Position numbers and translations under genes: made by a program. From CAWBRT01 sp963832785 (GTDB lineage Bacteria > Acidobacteriota > Terriglobia > Terriglobales > Acidobacteriaceae), in the NCBI GenBank assembly GCA_963832785.1, contig CAWHVF010000005.1, forward strand, positions 1,922,001 to 1,986,000: a stretch of 64,000 bases of DNA, written 5' to 3'. Below are positions 8,094 to 17,763 of the stretch, one piece after another; position 1 is the first letter of the stretch; each line of letters opens with the position of its first letter. Below the pieces are notes generated by a model. The model ran no database searches and was not told the DNA's origin. It saw only the letters and a program-made list of their open reading frames with translations.

Positions 8094-9560
8094 ATGAAAA
8101 ACATTGGCGAGTGGGCCCTAGGGACGGCCCAGGCGCGCGGCGCCAGCTACGCGGAGGCGCGGATGGTGCACACGCGCGACCGGGTGCTGACCACCAAGAA
8201 CGGTAAGATAGGGACGGCGTTGAGCCTGGAGTCGATGGGGGCCGGCATTCGCGTTATCGCCGATGGGGCCTGGGGCTTCGCCGCCACCGAGAACCTGACG
8301 CAAGAGGCGGTCGAGCGTTGTGCCGCCGAGGCGGTGGCCATCGCCAAAGCCTCGGCCCGGGTCAAGGAGCGGCCCGTCGCGCTGGCTCCCGAACCGGTGG
8401 CGCAGGCTGATTGGAGTTCGCCCTGCCGCATCGATCCCTTCACCACCTCCATCGCAGATAATCTGGCGCTGCTGATGAGCATCGACGCCGCCCTGCGCGG
8501 CGTCCAAGGCGTGACTCTGGCCGAGGCCAATCTCAACTTCCGCCGCCACGAGCAGTGGTTCTACAACACCGAAGGCGCCGCCATTCACCAGACGCGCACC
8601 ATCACCGGCGCCGGCTATGCCGCTTACGCCTTTGCCGGCTCCGAGATTCAGAAGCGGTCGTATCCCAATTCCTTTGGCGGGCAGTGGCAGAACAAAGGCT
8701 ATGAGCTGATCAAAGAGCTCAAGTTGCTGGAGAATGCGCGCCGCATCGGTGAAGAGTGCGTGGCGCTGCACAAGGCGGCGCGCTGCCCGCAGGGGCGCAT
8801 GGCGCTGGTGCTGGATTCCTCTCAGCTCGGCTTGCAGATTCACGAATCCATCGGCCATCCCATCGAGCTGGACCGGGTGCTGGGCATGGAGGCCAACTTC
8901 GCCGGCACCTCCTTCCTGACTCTCGACAAGCTCAACCGGCTGCGCTACGGCAGCGAACTGGTCAACGTGGTGGCCGACGCCACCGAGGCCCACGGCCCGG
9001 GCCTGGGAACCTTCGCCTACGACGACGAGGGGGTGGCAGCGCAGTGCGTGCCCATCATCCAGCAGGGGCTGTTCACCGGCTATCTCTCTGGACGCGATAC
9101 GGCGGCGCTGATCGGCCGCGCGCGCAGCGGCGGCAACATGCGGGCCGAGAACTGGAACCGCGTGCCCATCGTGCGCATGACCAACATCAGCCTGCTGCCA
9201 GATGAGCGCCCGCTGAGCCCGGAGCAGTTGATCGCGGAGACCGATCGCGGCATCTTCATGCAGACCAACCGCTCCTGGTCAATCGATGACAAGCGCTATA
9301 ACTTCCAGTTCGGCTGCGAGATCGGCTGGGAGATCAAGGGCGGCAAGCTGGGACAGATGATCAAGAACCCGTCGTATTCGGGCATCACCACCGAGTTCTG
9401 GAACTCGCTAGAGGCGCTGTGCTCGCGCGACCACTGGACGCTCTGGGGCACTCCCAACTGCGGCAAAGGCCAGCCCATGCAGACCATGGGCACCGGACAC
9501 GGCGCCGCTCCGGCCCGCTTCCGCAACGTGCAGGTGGGCTCGGCGTATAAGGGACAGTGA
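8094..9560 (+). CDS. tldD: TldD-type metalloprotease
   Basis: 488 residues, the metal-bearing partner of the TldD/TldE protease pair, which in other bacteria degrades peptides and matures modified peptides. The zinc motif HESIGHPIE (HExxxH) sits near residue 254. Other family marks are the N-terminal YAEARMV region, GLGTFAYDDEG and the C-terminal ENWNRVPIVRMTN. I chose ATG 8094, with GAGGTG just upstream. The frame opens at 8064 but the extra ten residues are unlike the family. The partner tldE lies 353 bases downstream on the same strand; they probably act as a heterodimer. Confidence 0.9.
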   Translation: MKNIGEWALGTAQARGASYAEARMVHTRDRVLTTKNGKIGTALSLESMGAGIRVIADGAWGFAATENLTQEAVERCAAEAVAIAKASARVKERPVALAPEPVAQADWSSPCRIDPFTTSIADNLALLMSIDAALRGVQGVTLAEANLNFRRHEQWFYNTEGAAIHQTRTITGAGYAAYAFAGSEIQKRSYPNSFGGQWQNKGYELIKELKLLENARRIGEECVALHKAARCPQGRMALVLDSSQLGLQIHESIGHPIELDRVLGMEANFAGTSFLTLDKLNRLRYGSELVNVVADATEAHGPGLGTFAYDDEGVAAQCVPIIQQGLFTGYLSGRDTAALIGRARSGGNMRAENWNRVPIVRMTNISLLPDERPLSPEQLIAETDRGIFMQTNRSWSIDDKRYNFQFGCEIGWEIKGGKLGQMIKNPSYSGITTEFWNSLEALCSRDHWTLWGTPNCGKGQPMQTMGTGHGAAPARFRNVQVGSAYKGQ

Positions 9561-9913
9561 AAGAGTTTCAAGTTTCAGAGTTTCAAGGTTTCAGAGTTGC
9601 GGCGGGAGCACAAAGTTATGTATCCCAACCAGAAGCGTCATTTCGAGCGTGGACGGGGGCATTTCCCGTCGGAGTCGAGAAATCTTGTGTTTTCGTTATT
9701 CAGCGAGCCGTTCCAGGTAAAGCATCGAAACGCAAGATCCCTCGACTGCGCGGCGGCAGAGGCCGCTACGCTCGGGATGACGCTCGATGAACCTTGGGCG
9801 CCGGCTTCTCCGGCAAGCAGCAAACCAGTCGAGCTGGAAAATGAGTCTTCAACGGCAATCCACCAGCACGGTGAACTTTGCAACCCTGAAACTTTGAAAC
9901 CACGAGTGGCACG
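9561..9913. repeat. Inverted TTTCAAGG-type repeats flanking a 350-base spacer
   Basis: No gene is supported here. The left edge (about 9566-9601) carries repeated GTTTCA units ending GGTTTCAGAGTTGC. The right edge (about 9880-9902) carries the inverse, GCAACCCTGAAACTTTGAAA. The two edges are inverted copies with a few mismatches. A related palindrome occurs at 48768-48845. The ribosome-binding region of tldE follows directly. Confidence 0.5.
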
Positions 9914-11296
9914 ATGCTAGACCGAGACAAAATCCGTGAGGTTTTCGCGCGTATTCGCCGGCTTTCCTCGGCCGACGAGCTGGAGCTGATTGTCAGCGGC
10001 GGGCGCAGCGCTCTCACCCGCTTCGCCAACAACGCCATCACGCAGAACGTGGCCGAGGAGAACACTGAGGCCTCTCTGCGGGTGGTCTTCGACGGGCGCA
10101 CGGCGCGGGCCGGCACCAACCGCTTAGACCAGGAGAGCCTGCGCCGCCTGGTGCAGCAGGCCGAGGCCCTGGCCAAAGTGCAGCAGCCTGATCCCGGGCT
10201 GCTGCCTGTCCCCTCTCCCGAAGAGACAGGAAACGGGATAGCCCCAAGCCGCTGGTTCGAGCAGACGGTCGCGGTCGATGCCGGACAACGGGCCGAGGCA
10301 GTGGACGGCATGGTGCGCGCCGCCAAGCGCGAGGGGCTGACTGCCGCCGGAATCTTCGCCGCCTCCGAGCACATGGAGGCCATTCTGAATTCGGCCGGGC
10401 TCGACCGCTACTACGCGCAGACCTCCGCCGAGGCGTCCATTACCATGCTGGCCGCCAACTCCTCCGGCTGGCAGAAGAGCAACTCGTCCGATGTGCGCCA
10501 GATCGACGCTGCCACGCTGGCCGCGCGGGCGGCGGAAAAGGCCCGGCGCTCGGCCGATCCCAAGGAACTGCCGCCCGGCAAGTACACCGTCATTCTCGAA
10601 CCCGCGGCGGTGCTGGACCTGGTGGGATTCATGTTCTGGGATTTCGGCGGCACGGCCCTGCTCGATCAGCGCTCGTTTTTGAACAACCGCGTGGGGAAAA
10701 AGATCTTCGGCGACAACATCACCATCTACGACGACGTCTGCCACGCGCTGCAATCCGGGCCGCCTTTCGACGGCGAAGGCGTGCGCCGCCAGCGCGTGGA
10801 ACTGGTGAAAAACGGAGTGGTAAAGCGCGTCGTCTATGCTCGCGCAACCGCGCGCCAGGTGGCCTCGCAACCGGAACTCGCCGCGCAGCTTGGCCTGGTG
10901 CAGCCTACCGGACACGGCTTTCCCTTGCCGAATGAGATTGGTGAAGCGCCCCTGAACATCGTCTTCGAAGCGCCGGATCAGGCCAGGACGCTGGAGCAGA
11001 TGGTCAGCGACACCGAGCGCGGCGTCTATGTCACCCGCCTGTGGTATATCCGCGAGGTGGACCCGTACGAGAAAATTCTGACCGGCATGACTCGCGATGG
11101 CACCTTCCTGGTGGAGAATGGCAAGCTGCGGCACGGCATTCTGAACTTCCGTTTCAACGAAAGCCTGCTGCACATGCTCTCGAACGTGGTCGCCATGGGC
11201 AGCCCGGTGCGCGCCAGCGGCGAAGAATCCTTCGACATGGTCGTCCCGGCCATGAAGGTCAACGAGTTCAACTTTACCGAGGTGACGAAGTTTTGA
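9914..11296 (+). CDS. pmbA: TldE/PmbA-type protein, partner of TldD
   Basis: 460 residues. It has the same overall architecture as TldD but without the HExxxH motif, as expected of TldE/PmbA. Recognisable parts are the N-terminal LELIVSGGRSALTRFANNAITQNV (residues about 17-40), the central YTVILEPAAVLDLVGFM-like strand, and the C-terminal TRLWYIREVDPYEKILTGMTRDG. With TldD it would form the processing protease of the pair. The ATG at 9914 is the only early start. A 74-base palindrome follows its stop. Confidence 0.88.
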   Translation: MLDRDKIREVFARIRRLSSADELELIVSGGRSALTRFANNAITQNVAEENTEASLRVVFDGRTARAGTNRLDQESLRRLVQQAEALAKVQQPDPGLLPVPSPEETGNGIAPSRWFEQTVAVDAGQRAEAVDGMVRAAKREGLTAAGIFAASEHMEAILNSAGLDRYYAQTSAEASITMLAANSSGWQKSNSSDVRQIDAATLAARAAEKARRSADPKELPPGKYTVILEPAAVLDLVGFMFWDFGGTALLDQRSFLNNRVGKKIFGDNITIYDDVCHALQSGPPFDGEGVRRQRVELVKNGVVKRVVYARATARQVASQPELAAQLGLVQPTGHGFPLPNEIGEAPLNIVFEAPDQARTLEQMVSDTERGVYVTRLWYIREVDPYEKILTGMTRDGTFLVENGKLRHGILNFRFNESLLHMLSNVVAMGSPVRASGEESFDMVVPAMKVNEFNFTEVTKF

Positions 11297-11298
11297 CC

Positions 11299-11372
11299 GA
11301 TTTAAGATTTAAGATTGCAGATTAAGACTGAAGGCCAGCGGCTTTTCCAATCTGAAATCTTAAATCTGAAAT
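11299..11372. repeat. AT-rich palindrome (GATTTAAGATT / AATCTTAAATC)
   Basis: GATTTAAGATT-type units at 11299-11323 are answered by AATCTGAAATCTTAAATC at 11349-11366. This forms an imperfect hairpin directly after the tldE stop and just before the reductase start. The same motif family is found at 23437-23510 and as a single arm at 42029-42062. It may serve as an mRNA 3' end. Confidence 0.5.
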
Positions 11373-11378
11373 AAGACT

Positions 11379-12101
11379 ATGCCTACTCATCCCATCCAAC
11401 TCGCGCGCCTGACCAACTCCGTCGAGCTGTCGGACCAGACCAAGCACCTGGAGTTCGAAGTCCCCGGGGTGCGGCAATTTGACTTCAAGCCCGGCCAGTT
11501 CGTCTCCATCCGCGCGCCGCGGGCCGACGGCAAGCTGATTACCCGCGCCTATTCGATCGCCTCGGCGCCGCGCGGCAACTGTTTCGACGTTTGCCTCAAC
11601 CGGGTGGAGAGCGGCTTCATGTCGAACCACCTTTGCGATCTGGAGCCGGGCGCCCAGGTCGACATCCACGGGCCGCACGGGCTGTTCGTGCTGCGCGAGC
11701 ACCGCCAGGACGCCCTCTTTATCGCCACCGGAACCGGCATCGCCCCCTTCCGGGCCATGGTGCAGTGGCTCTTCGCCGAGCCGGAGCGCAATGCCGGACA
11801 TTGTTTCTGGCTGGTCTTCGGCACGCGCTACGCCAAGGACATTTACTACGCCGAGGAGTTCCGACGCACCGCCGCCGCTCACCCCAACTTCCATTACATC
11901 GTCACCCTGAGCCGCGCCCGGCAGGAGTGGAGCGGATGGCGCGGCTACGTGCAGGAACGCGTGCGCGAGGTGGCCGGTAGCCGCCGCGACATGCAGGCCT
12001 ACATCTGCGGGCTGAATGACATGGTGACCGCCAATCGCGATCTGTTGCAGAACGAACTGGGCTGGGACCGCCAGCAGATTTTCTACGAGCGCTACGACTA
12101 G
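11379..12101 (+). CDS. Ferredoxin/flavodoxin-NAD(P)+ reductase family protein
   Basis: 240 residues, an FAD-binding reductase of the FNR superfamily. The N-terminal FAD domain carries RAYSIAS (the RxYS flavin motif, residues about 55-61) and the phosphate-contact loop VESGFMSNHLC. The C-terminal nucleotide domain has ATGTGIAPFRAM (residues about 115-126), FGTRYAKDIYY and the CG of YICGLNDM. It would pass electrons between NAD(P)H and a ferredoxin or flavodoxin. The partner is not in the window. It lacks a fused 2Fe-2S domain. The start ATG 11379 follows the palindrome. Confidence 0.85.
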   Translation: MPTHPIQLARLTNSVELSDQTKHLEFEVPGVRQFDFKPGQFVSIRAPRADGKLITRAYSIASAPRGNCFDVCLNRVESGFMSNHLCDLEPGAQVDIHGPHGLFVLREHRQDALFIATGTGIAPFRAMVQWLFAEPERNAGHCFWLVFGTRYAKDIYYAEEFRRTAAAHPNFHYIVTLSRARQEWSGWRGYVQERVREVAGSRRDMQAYICGLNDMVTANRDLLQNELGWDRQQIFYERYD

Positions 12102-12140
12102 AGCGGTTTCCGAATCGGCGTACCCGCTCTCGAGTCGAGT

Positions 12141-12333
12141 TGTCACGCTGAGCGAAATCGGGGCCCCGGGCAAACGCCGAATTTGCCGTTTGCCGGGGTG
12201 GTGGAGAGAAGCATCCCGGCGCTGATCATAGCAAGAACGGAGCGGAAGATTTTCGATGAAAAACCCGGACGGTGCGGGATGGGATAGTACCATGGGATGC
12301 TTCGCGTCTCCTTCGGAGCCGCTCAGCATGACA
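12141..12333 (+). repeat. Palindromic dispersed element, copy 1 (TGTCACGCTGAGC ends)
   Basis: This 193-base stretch begins TGTCACGCTGAGCG and ends GCTCAGCATGACA, near-perfect inverted ends. Inside, GAAGCATCCC (12208-12217) is inverted as GGGATGCTTC (12294-12303). The centre carries GGAAGATTTTCGATGAAAA. Copies 2 and 3 are at 29613-29756 (opposite orientation) and 55160-55338. It fills the 12102-12436 gap, where I see no gene. Confidence 0.7.
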
Positions 12334-12436
12334 CCCTGAGTTTCCTCGTAGCCCCCGCCTTCAAGAGCCCGCACTGAGAAATCTCGACTTTGCCGTTTCT
12401 TTCTAGAGTTGTGGCGCCTCGTGCATAATCGTAGGC

Positions 12437-13174
12437 ATGGCTGAGGCCAGACACAATGCCGGCACCGGTGCGCTGGCGCTGCAGTGGGCGCGCGATTCGC
12501 TGCGCTCGCGCGGCCTGCTAAAGTCGCTCGGCTATCTCGGGAAACAATGCTGGGAGGTGCTGCGTGACAGCATGCCGGAGCGCCGCCGGGCCCGCTTCGG
12601 CGACGTCGATTACGACTGTGACTACGGTGTGGATACCACCTGGGCGCGCCTGAGCTGGCGCACCCGCCTGCGCGAGATCTTCACCGAGCGTCTCTATCAG
12701 CCCACCGTTCCGGAAGAGTTCAGCGAGATCATGGGGCGCCTGCCGCGCTTCGATTTCTCGCAGTTCACATTTGTCGACCTGGGCTCGGGAAAAGGGCGGG
12801 GGCTGCTGCTGGCGGCAGATTATCATTTCCGCCGCATCATCGGCGTGGAGATTCAGCCGGAGCTGCACGACATCGCCGAGCAAAACCTTCAGAAATTGCG
12901 CCAACGCGACCAGCAAATTAACGTCGAGACATTTTGCCTGGACGCCCGCGAATTCATCTTTCCGCCCGAACCGCTGATCGTCTACCTGTTCAATCCCTTT
13001 CCGGACTACGTGCTGGCCACGGTGATGGAAAACCTGCGCCGCTCAGCCGTCTCCCATCCTCGCCCGCTCTATCTCATCTACAACGCGCCCTTCGAGGAGC
13101 ACGTTTTGCGGCAGGCCGGCTTCCTGCACAAACTGGCTGAAACGCATCAGTACGCGATCTATGCCGCGCATTAA
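12437..13174 (+). CDS. Class I SAM-dependent methyltransferase
   Basis: 245 residues. The SAM-binding motif I is FVDLGSGKGRGLLLAA (residues about 112-127), followed by IIGVEIQPEL (acidic end of strand 2) and the catalytic-strand region LIVYLFNPFPD. The first 80 residues are basic and alpha-helical with no membrane segment. The substrate is not evident; the FNPFP motif resembles uncharacterised methyltransferases more than rRNA enzymes. It stands alone, with a palindromic repeat before it and a hairpin after it. Confidence 0.8.
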   Translation: MAEARHNAGTGALALQWARDSLRSRGLLKSLGYLGKQCWEVLRDSMPERRRARFGDVDYDCDYGVDTTWARLSWRTRLREIFTERLYQPTVPEEFSEIMGRLPRFDFSQFTFVDLGSGKGRGLLLAADYHFRRIIGVEIQPELHDIAEQNLQKLRQRDQQINVETFCLDAREFIFPPEPLIVYLFNPFPDYVLATVMENLRRSAVSHPRPLYLIYNAPFEEHVLRQAGFLHKLAETHQYAIYAAH

Positions 13175-13269
13175 TACCCACAACTGCGGGTGCCGCAATC
13201 GAGCTTGCCGTCAGTTTTAGTGAGGTAATTAAACTGCAAGAGGCCAATCACAGTAGCAGGGCAAGAAAC

Positions 13270-13308
13270 TGCCCCACTCAAGCAAAAGAAGCTTGAGTGG
13301 GGCACCCG
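13270..13308 (+). repeat. TGCCCCA...TGGGGCACCC hairpin repeat
   Basis: TGCCCCACTCAAGC (13270-13283) and GCTTGAGTGGGGCA (13291-13304) pair perfectly over 14 bases around AAAAGAA, ending in the shared tail GGGGCACCC. It lies between convergent genes and may end both transcripts. Confidence 0.7.
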
Positions 13309-13333
13309 TCAAGTCGCATGGCCCATTTTAAGT

Positions 13334-13816
13334 CTATCGACCATACGCTTTTTCGTAGGCCGCATGATACTTGGAAAGCTCAATCGCAATCTTTTGCACG
13401 AGAGCTGCCGACGATAACGTCTCACCTAATTTGGCAACCCGCCAAACGAAATTCTTGTCTGGAAATTCTGGTTCCAAAGACCAGTCGAGAGGCTGTAAGG
13501 GAGACTCGCCCTCATAAGCCTCTCGTGGCCCCGGTGGCTTACGCGTAAAACGAACTTTGCAATTCTGGGGCACACCGTTTCTTTCGCCCTGATCCAGAAA
13601 CATAGCTGCCACATTGTTCAGCCTAAGAAACTGCCGCGATGTTGGGGATGTAGCCCATTCAAACTTATGACCATCGAACTCCTTACCTTCTGAGGCAAAC
13701 CGTGATACTGATTCCTTCAGTGCCGACCATTCATGCTTGGTTTCTTTTGCTAATCTCTCGCTTTTTTGTTTCTTAAGTTTCTCATTCTGTACGAACTGAT
13801 CGAAGTTTTCGGTCAT
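13334..13816 (-). CDS. Hypothetical protein, AT-richer than neighbours
   Basis: 160 residues, not recognised. It is soluble and charged, with a Lys/Glu-rich helical N-terminus (residues 10-45) and a later part with ARG/PRO-rich KVRFTRKPPGPREAY near residue 88. I chose the ATG at 13816 because GAGGGG lies just before it. The open frame continues upstream into leuS on the same strand, but that part is only leuS read in another frame. Codon use is more AT-rich than in leuS, suggesting transfer. It lies 62 bases downstream of leuS on the same strand and could be cotranscribed. Confidence 0.6.
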   Translation of the reverse strand: MTENFDQFVQNEKLKKQKSERLAKETKHEWSALKESVSRFASEGKEFDGHKFEWATSPTSRQFLRLNNVAAMFLDQGERNGVPQNCKVRFTRKPPGPREAYEGESPLQPLDWSLEPEFPDKNFVWRVAKLGETLSSAALVQKIAIELSKYHAAYEKAYGR

Positions 13817-13878
13817 ACGCCCCTCATATCCTCGCAGGGGAAAGTCCCTCAACGCGCCAGAGTAGCACCTCGTCCTAA

Positions 13879-16485
13879 CTATCGCACCACAATATTCACC
13901 AACCGGCCGGGCACGACTATGACCTTGGCCACCTGCTTGCCGGCGATGACGGCGGCGATTTTTTCCTCCGCCAGCGCCGCCTTGCGCACCACGTCCTCGG
14001 CGGCATCGGCGGCCACCAGCAGGCGTCCGCGCAGCTTGCCGTTGACCTGCACGGCCATGTCGATTTCCTCTTCCTTGGCCAGGGCGGGATCGTACTTCGG
14101 CCAGCGGTGCCGCAGCAGCGCCGAAGCGTCCTGCCCCAGCGCCTCCCACAGCTCATGCGCCAGGTAAGGCGCAAACGGGGCGAGCATCAGGAGGAGGTTG
14201 TGCAGCGCCTCGGCCAGCAACCACGACGGCACCTGGCCGGCTTCGACCTCCGCCTGCATGCCGTAGAGCTGGTTCATCAGTTCCATGATGGCGGCGATCG
14301 AGGTATTGAAGTGCCAGCGCGCCTGGAAGTCGTCGCTGACGCGCTTTATGGTCTGGTGCAGCTTGCGTTGCAAGCGGCGGGCTGGCGGGGTTAGCTCGCC
14401 TTCAGCCGCTCGGTTAGCCGCGCGCGCGGCCGCGGCGTATTTGTTGACGAAGCGGTAGGTGCGGCTCAGGAAGCGGCTTACGCCCTCGACGCCCGCGTCC
14501 TGCCAGTCTAGATCGCGGTCGGGAGGCGCGGCGAACAGAGTATACAGGCGGGTGGCATCGGCGCCGTAGCGCGCCACCATGTCGTCGGGCGAGACCACGT
14601 TGCCCAGCGACTTCGACATCTTGGCGCCGTCTTTGATGACCATACCTTGGGTAAAAAGGCGGGTGGCGGGCTCGTCGTTGCGGATCAGCCCCAGGTCGCG
14701 CATGAACATCGTCCAGAAGCGCGAGTAGATCAGGTGCAGAATGGCGTGCTCGACCCCGCCGATGTACTGGTCGATGGCGAACCAGTAGTTGACCACGGCG
14801 GAATCGAAGGGCGCGCCGGCGATCGGGCTGGTGTAGCGATAGAAGTACCAGCTCGAATCGACGAAGGTGTCCATGGTGTCGGTTTCGCGCCGCGCCGTGC
14901 CACCGCACTTGGGGCAGGTGGTGTTCACGAACTCGGGCACGCGCTCCAGTGGCGAGCCGCCGGCCAGGGTGATCTCAACTTTGTCCGGCAGCAGCACCGG
15001 CAACTGCTTTTCCGGCACCGGGACGGTGCCGCAGTGCCGGCAATAGACGACCGGTATGGGAGTTCCCCAATAGCGCTGGCGGGAGATGCCCCAATCTTTC
15101 AGGCGATAGGTAACCGCGGCCTTGCCGAAGCCGTGCTCCTCGGCGTATTTGGCCATCTTCTCCTGCGCCTGGCGGCAGGAGAGGCCGTTCCAGGGGCCGG
15201 AGTTGATGAGCAGGCTGTCCTCCTCGACGAAGGGCAGCACCGCGGCCTCCGGCTCGCCGGCATCGGGCGGCTCGCCTTCCCGCCGCGGCAGGATGACCAC
15301 GCGGATTTCCAGCCCGTATTTCTTGGCGAACTCGTAGTCGCGCTCGTCGTGCGCCGGCACGCTCATGATGGCGCCGGTGCCGTAGTCCATCAGGACGTAG
15401 TTGGCCACCCAGATGGGCATGCGCTCGTTGTTGAAAGGGTTGATGGCATCGAATCCCGTGGCTATGCCCTTCTTCTCCAGGGCGCCGATGTTGCCCGACT
15501 CGCGGGCCACGCGCTGATCGGCGAGCATCTCGTCCACTCCGGCCTTGAGCTCCGGGTTGGCGGCAACTAAATCGGCCACCAGCGGATGCTCAGGCGCCAG
15601 TTGCACAGAGGTAGCGCCCATGATGGTGTCCACGCGCGTGGTGAAGACCGTGATCTTGTCCCCGGCCGGGCCGGGAGGATAGTCCGGCTTGAAATCGACC
15701 AGCGCCCCTTCCGAGCGTCCGATCCAGTTACGCTGCATGACGCGCACTTTTTCCGGCCAGCCCTGCAGCCGGTCGAGGCCGGCGAGCAGCTCTTCGGCGT
15801 AGCTGGTGATGCGCAGGAACCACTGCTCCAGCTCGCGCTGCTCCACCGTCGTGTTCTCGTGCCGCCAGCAGCAGCCGGCCACCACCTGCTCGTTGGCCAG
15901 CACCGTCTGGCACTCGGGACACCAGTTCACGTTGCTCTTCTTGCGGTAGGCGAGGTTGCGCTCCAGCAGCTTGAGGAAGAACCACTGGTTCCAGCGGTAA
16001 TAGTCCGGCAGGCAGGTGGTGACCTCTTTCGACCAGTCGTAGCCGAAGCCCAGGCGCTTCATCTGCGCCTTCATGTTGCTGATGTTCTGCAGCGTCCACT
16101 CGCGCGGCGGCTGCTGGTTCTTGATGGCCGCGTTTTCCGCCGGCAGTCCGAAGGCGTCCCAGCCCATGGGATGCAGCACGTTGTAGCCGTTCATCCACAT
16201 GTAGCGGGCCAGGGCGTCGCCGATGGAGTAGTTGCGCACGTGGCCCATGTGCAGCGCCCCGGAGGGGTAAGGGAGCATCTCCAGCACGTAGTATTTCTGC
16301 TTGCCGGAATCCATGGGGTCGGCGGCGTAAAGAGCGGGATCGTTGCTCCAGCGCTCGGCCCACTTCAACTCGACCGGCTGCGGATTGTAACGAGCTTCGT
16401 CCTCTGCCTTGGGCGCAAGCGGGCGCCCCGCGGCTTCGCCCGGTGCTTTGTTTTCGCGGCTGTCCTTCTCGGTATGCTTGATCAT
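13879..16485 (-). CDS. leuS: Leucine-tRNA ligase
   Basis: 868 residues, class I aminoacyl-tRNA synthetase that charges tRNA-Leu. The HIGH motif is HMGH within PYPSGALHMGHVRNY (residues about 75-90), and the KMSKS motif is GAKMSKSLGNV near residue 610. Zinc-type cysteine pairs CPEC and CRHCG are present, as is the CP1 editing domain with TTRVDTIMGAT. The C-terminal anticodon domain ends in VQVNGKLRG and VIVVPGRLVNIVVR. The ATG at 16485 is preferred; a TTG at 16491 would add two residues. The frame is intact over its full length. Confidence 0.95.
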   Translation of the reverse strand: MIKHTEKDSRENKAPGEAAGRPLAPKAEDEARYNPQPVELKWAERWSNDPALYAADPMDSGKQKYYVLEMLPYPSGALHMGHVRNYSIGDALARYMWMNGYNVLHPMGWDAFGLPAENAAIKNQQPPREWTLQNISNMKAQMKRLGFGYDWSKEVTTCLPDYYRWNQWFFLKLLERNLAYRKKSNVNWCPECQTVLANEQVVAGCCWRHENTTVEQRELEQWFLRITSYAEELLAGLDRLQGWPEKVRVMQRNWIGRSEGALVDFKPDYPPGPAGDKITVFTTRVDTIMGATSVQLAPEHPLVADLVAANPELKAGVDEMLADQRVARESGNIGALEKKGIATGFDAINPFNNERMPIWVANYVLMDYGTGAIMSVPAHDERDYEFAKKYGLEIRVVILPRREGEPPDAGEPEAAVLPFVEEDSLLINSGPWNGLSCRQAQEKMAKYAEEHGFGKAAVTYRLKDWGISRQRYWGTPIPVVYCRHCGTVPVPEKQLPVLLPDKVEITLAGGSPLERVPEFVNTTCPKCGGTARRETDTMDTFVDSSWYFYRYTSPIAGAPFDSAVVNYWFAIDQYIGGVEHAILHLIYSRFWTMFMRDLGLIRNDEPATRLFTQGMVIKDGAKMSKSLGNVVSPDDMVARYGADATRLYTLFAAPPDRDLDWQDAGVEGVSRFLSRTYRFVNKYAAAARAANRAAEGELTPPARRLQRKLHQTIKRVSDDFQARWHFNTSIAAIMELMNQLYGMQAEVEAGQVPSWLLAEALHNLLLMLAPFAPYLAHELWEALGQDASALLRHRWPKYDPALAKEEEIDMAVQVNGKLRGRLLVAADAAEDVVRKAALAEEKIAAVIAGKQVAKVIVVPGRLVNIVVR

Positions 16486-16648
16486 TTTCAATTCGACGGA
16501 ATTCTCAATTTATAAAGGAATGGTCATTAAACTTCTGATTCTACATTCTCGCCGCCGAAGACCAAAAATGCACCCACCCGTCGGTGCTGGTGCAATTTGG
16601 ATTTCCGCAGGGTAGTCAGGGGTGCGCCCATTGTGGCAATCTGGATTC

Positions 16649-16777
16649 ATGAAAAACAAGAACATGCGCGAGTTGGAAAAGCACTGGGCCGAACAGCAGA
16701 AGAAAGCAGCGAAACCAGCCAAGCCCAAGACCGCTCGGAAAAGGAAAGCCGCGAGGACGGGTAGTGGGTCGATTTGA
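16649..16777 (+). CDS. Possible Lys-rich 42-residue protein
   Basis: The 16486-16849 gap holds one small open frame, from ATG 16649 to TGA 16775. It encodes 42 residues: a short acidic/amphipathic start (NMRELEKHWAEQQKK) and an H1-like basic tail with KPAKPKTARKRKAA. Such tails bind nucleic acid in other proteins. There is no clear ribosome-binding site, so it may not be translated. GC-ending codons in the tail are compatible with a real gene. Confidence 0.35.
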   Translation: MKNKNMRELEKHWAEQQKKAAKPAKPKTARKRKAARTGSGSI

Positions 16778-16849
16778 TTCCGTTTACTTTAGGCGCCCCA
16801 TGTCCCGCGCTGCTTTTGGGCTGATGTAGTGCCAATATCTCCAGGTACG

Positions 16850-17763
16850 CTAGCGCCGCACTCTCGACCGCAGGCGCCGCGGCTTGGCCTCGGTCTTGGC
16901 GACCAGCGACTTGAGGGCGTTCACGTTGGCCAGGTCGTCGAGCGGATCGTCAATCGGAGTTTCGGCGATGAAGGCGGCATTTGCCGTGCGTGCATCGTTC
17001 AGCAGCCGGCGGAATGGCTCCAGCCCAATGCTTCCCCGGCCGATGTGCTGGTGACGGTCGAGCCGGGAGCCGCACGCCGCCTTGGCGTCATTGCAGTGCC
17101 AGACGGGAATGTTCTTCAGCCCGATGGTAGCTTCGATCTGCCGCATGGTCAGCTCGTATCCGCTGACGCTGACGATATCGTAGCCAGCGACGTGGGTGTG
17201 GCAGGTATCCAGACAGGCGGCAACCGGCAGCGCCGGCCGCAATCTCTCCAGCAGATCGGCCACCTGTTCGAAGCTGCTGCCTAGCGAGTATTCGGCGCCG
17301 GCGGTGTTTTCCACCAGCACGGTCAGGCCCGAGCGCGCCAGATCGTATGGCTGTGCGGCCTGGGCGATAGCGGCGGCCGCCCGCTCCAGTCCCTGCTCGC
17401 GCTCCAGCCCGCGGAACGAGCCCGGATGCAGCACCAGGTACTCGGCGCCGAGCGCCATGGCGCGCTCCATCTCGGCCCGCAACGCCTCGATCGACTTGCG
17501 GTGAAACTCGGCGTTTCCGCCGGCCACGTTGATGAGATAGTTGGCGTGGATGACCAGCGGCGCAGATCGTAGCGCGCGCGCAGGCGCTTCATTTCCCGGC
17601 ATTGCGAGCGGGACAGCGCGTACGGCTTCCATTGCCGCGGGCTGGAGGAAAAAACCTGGAAGGCGCTGCAGCCGAGCCGGTAGGCGCGCTCGGCCGCGTG
17701 CTCCACTCCGCCGGCGATCGAGGTGTGAATGCCGATGCGCCGCGCGGTTCGCTCCGGCGGCAC
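16850..17763 (-). CDS. nfo: Endonuclease IV (apurinic/apyrimidinic), one frameshift
   Basis: A DNA-repair AP endonuclease that cuts 5' of abasic sites using three zinc ions. The first part starts at 17763 with RRIGIHTSIAGGVEHAAERA, the second frame continues with PLVIHANYLINVA, EYLVLHPGSF, VLVENTAGAE, CLDTCHTHVAGYD, VWHCNDAK and DRHQHIGRGSIG. These contain the metal-binding His, Glu and Asp residues. The frames meet near 17562, where the coding strand reads GATCTGCGCCG. Adding one G gives DLAPLVIHANY. The restored length of about 304 residues is somewhat above the family's usual 280. It is most likely an indel error in the sequence. Confidence 0.88.

Noticed and set aside
13334..14149. A 271-residue frame with an Ala/Gly/Arg-rich N-terminus
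   Set aside because: The first 111 residues are leuS read in another frame; the real gene starts at ATG 13816 with a good ribosome-binding site.
16486..16640. T-box leader before leuS
   Set aside because: No T-box sequence or antiterminator was found on the leuS strand; only a short GCACC/GGTGC inverted stretch near 16568-16590.
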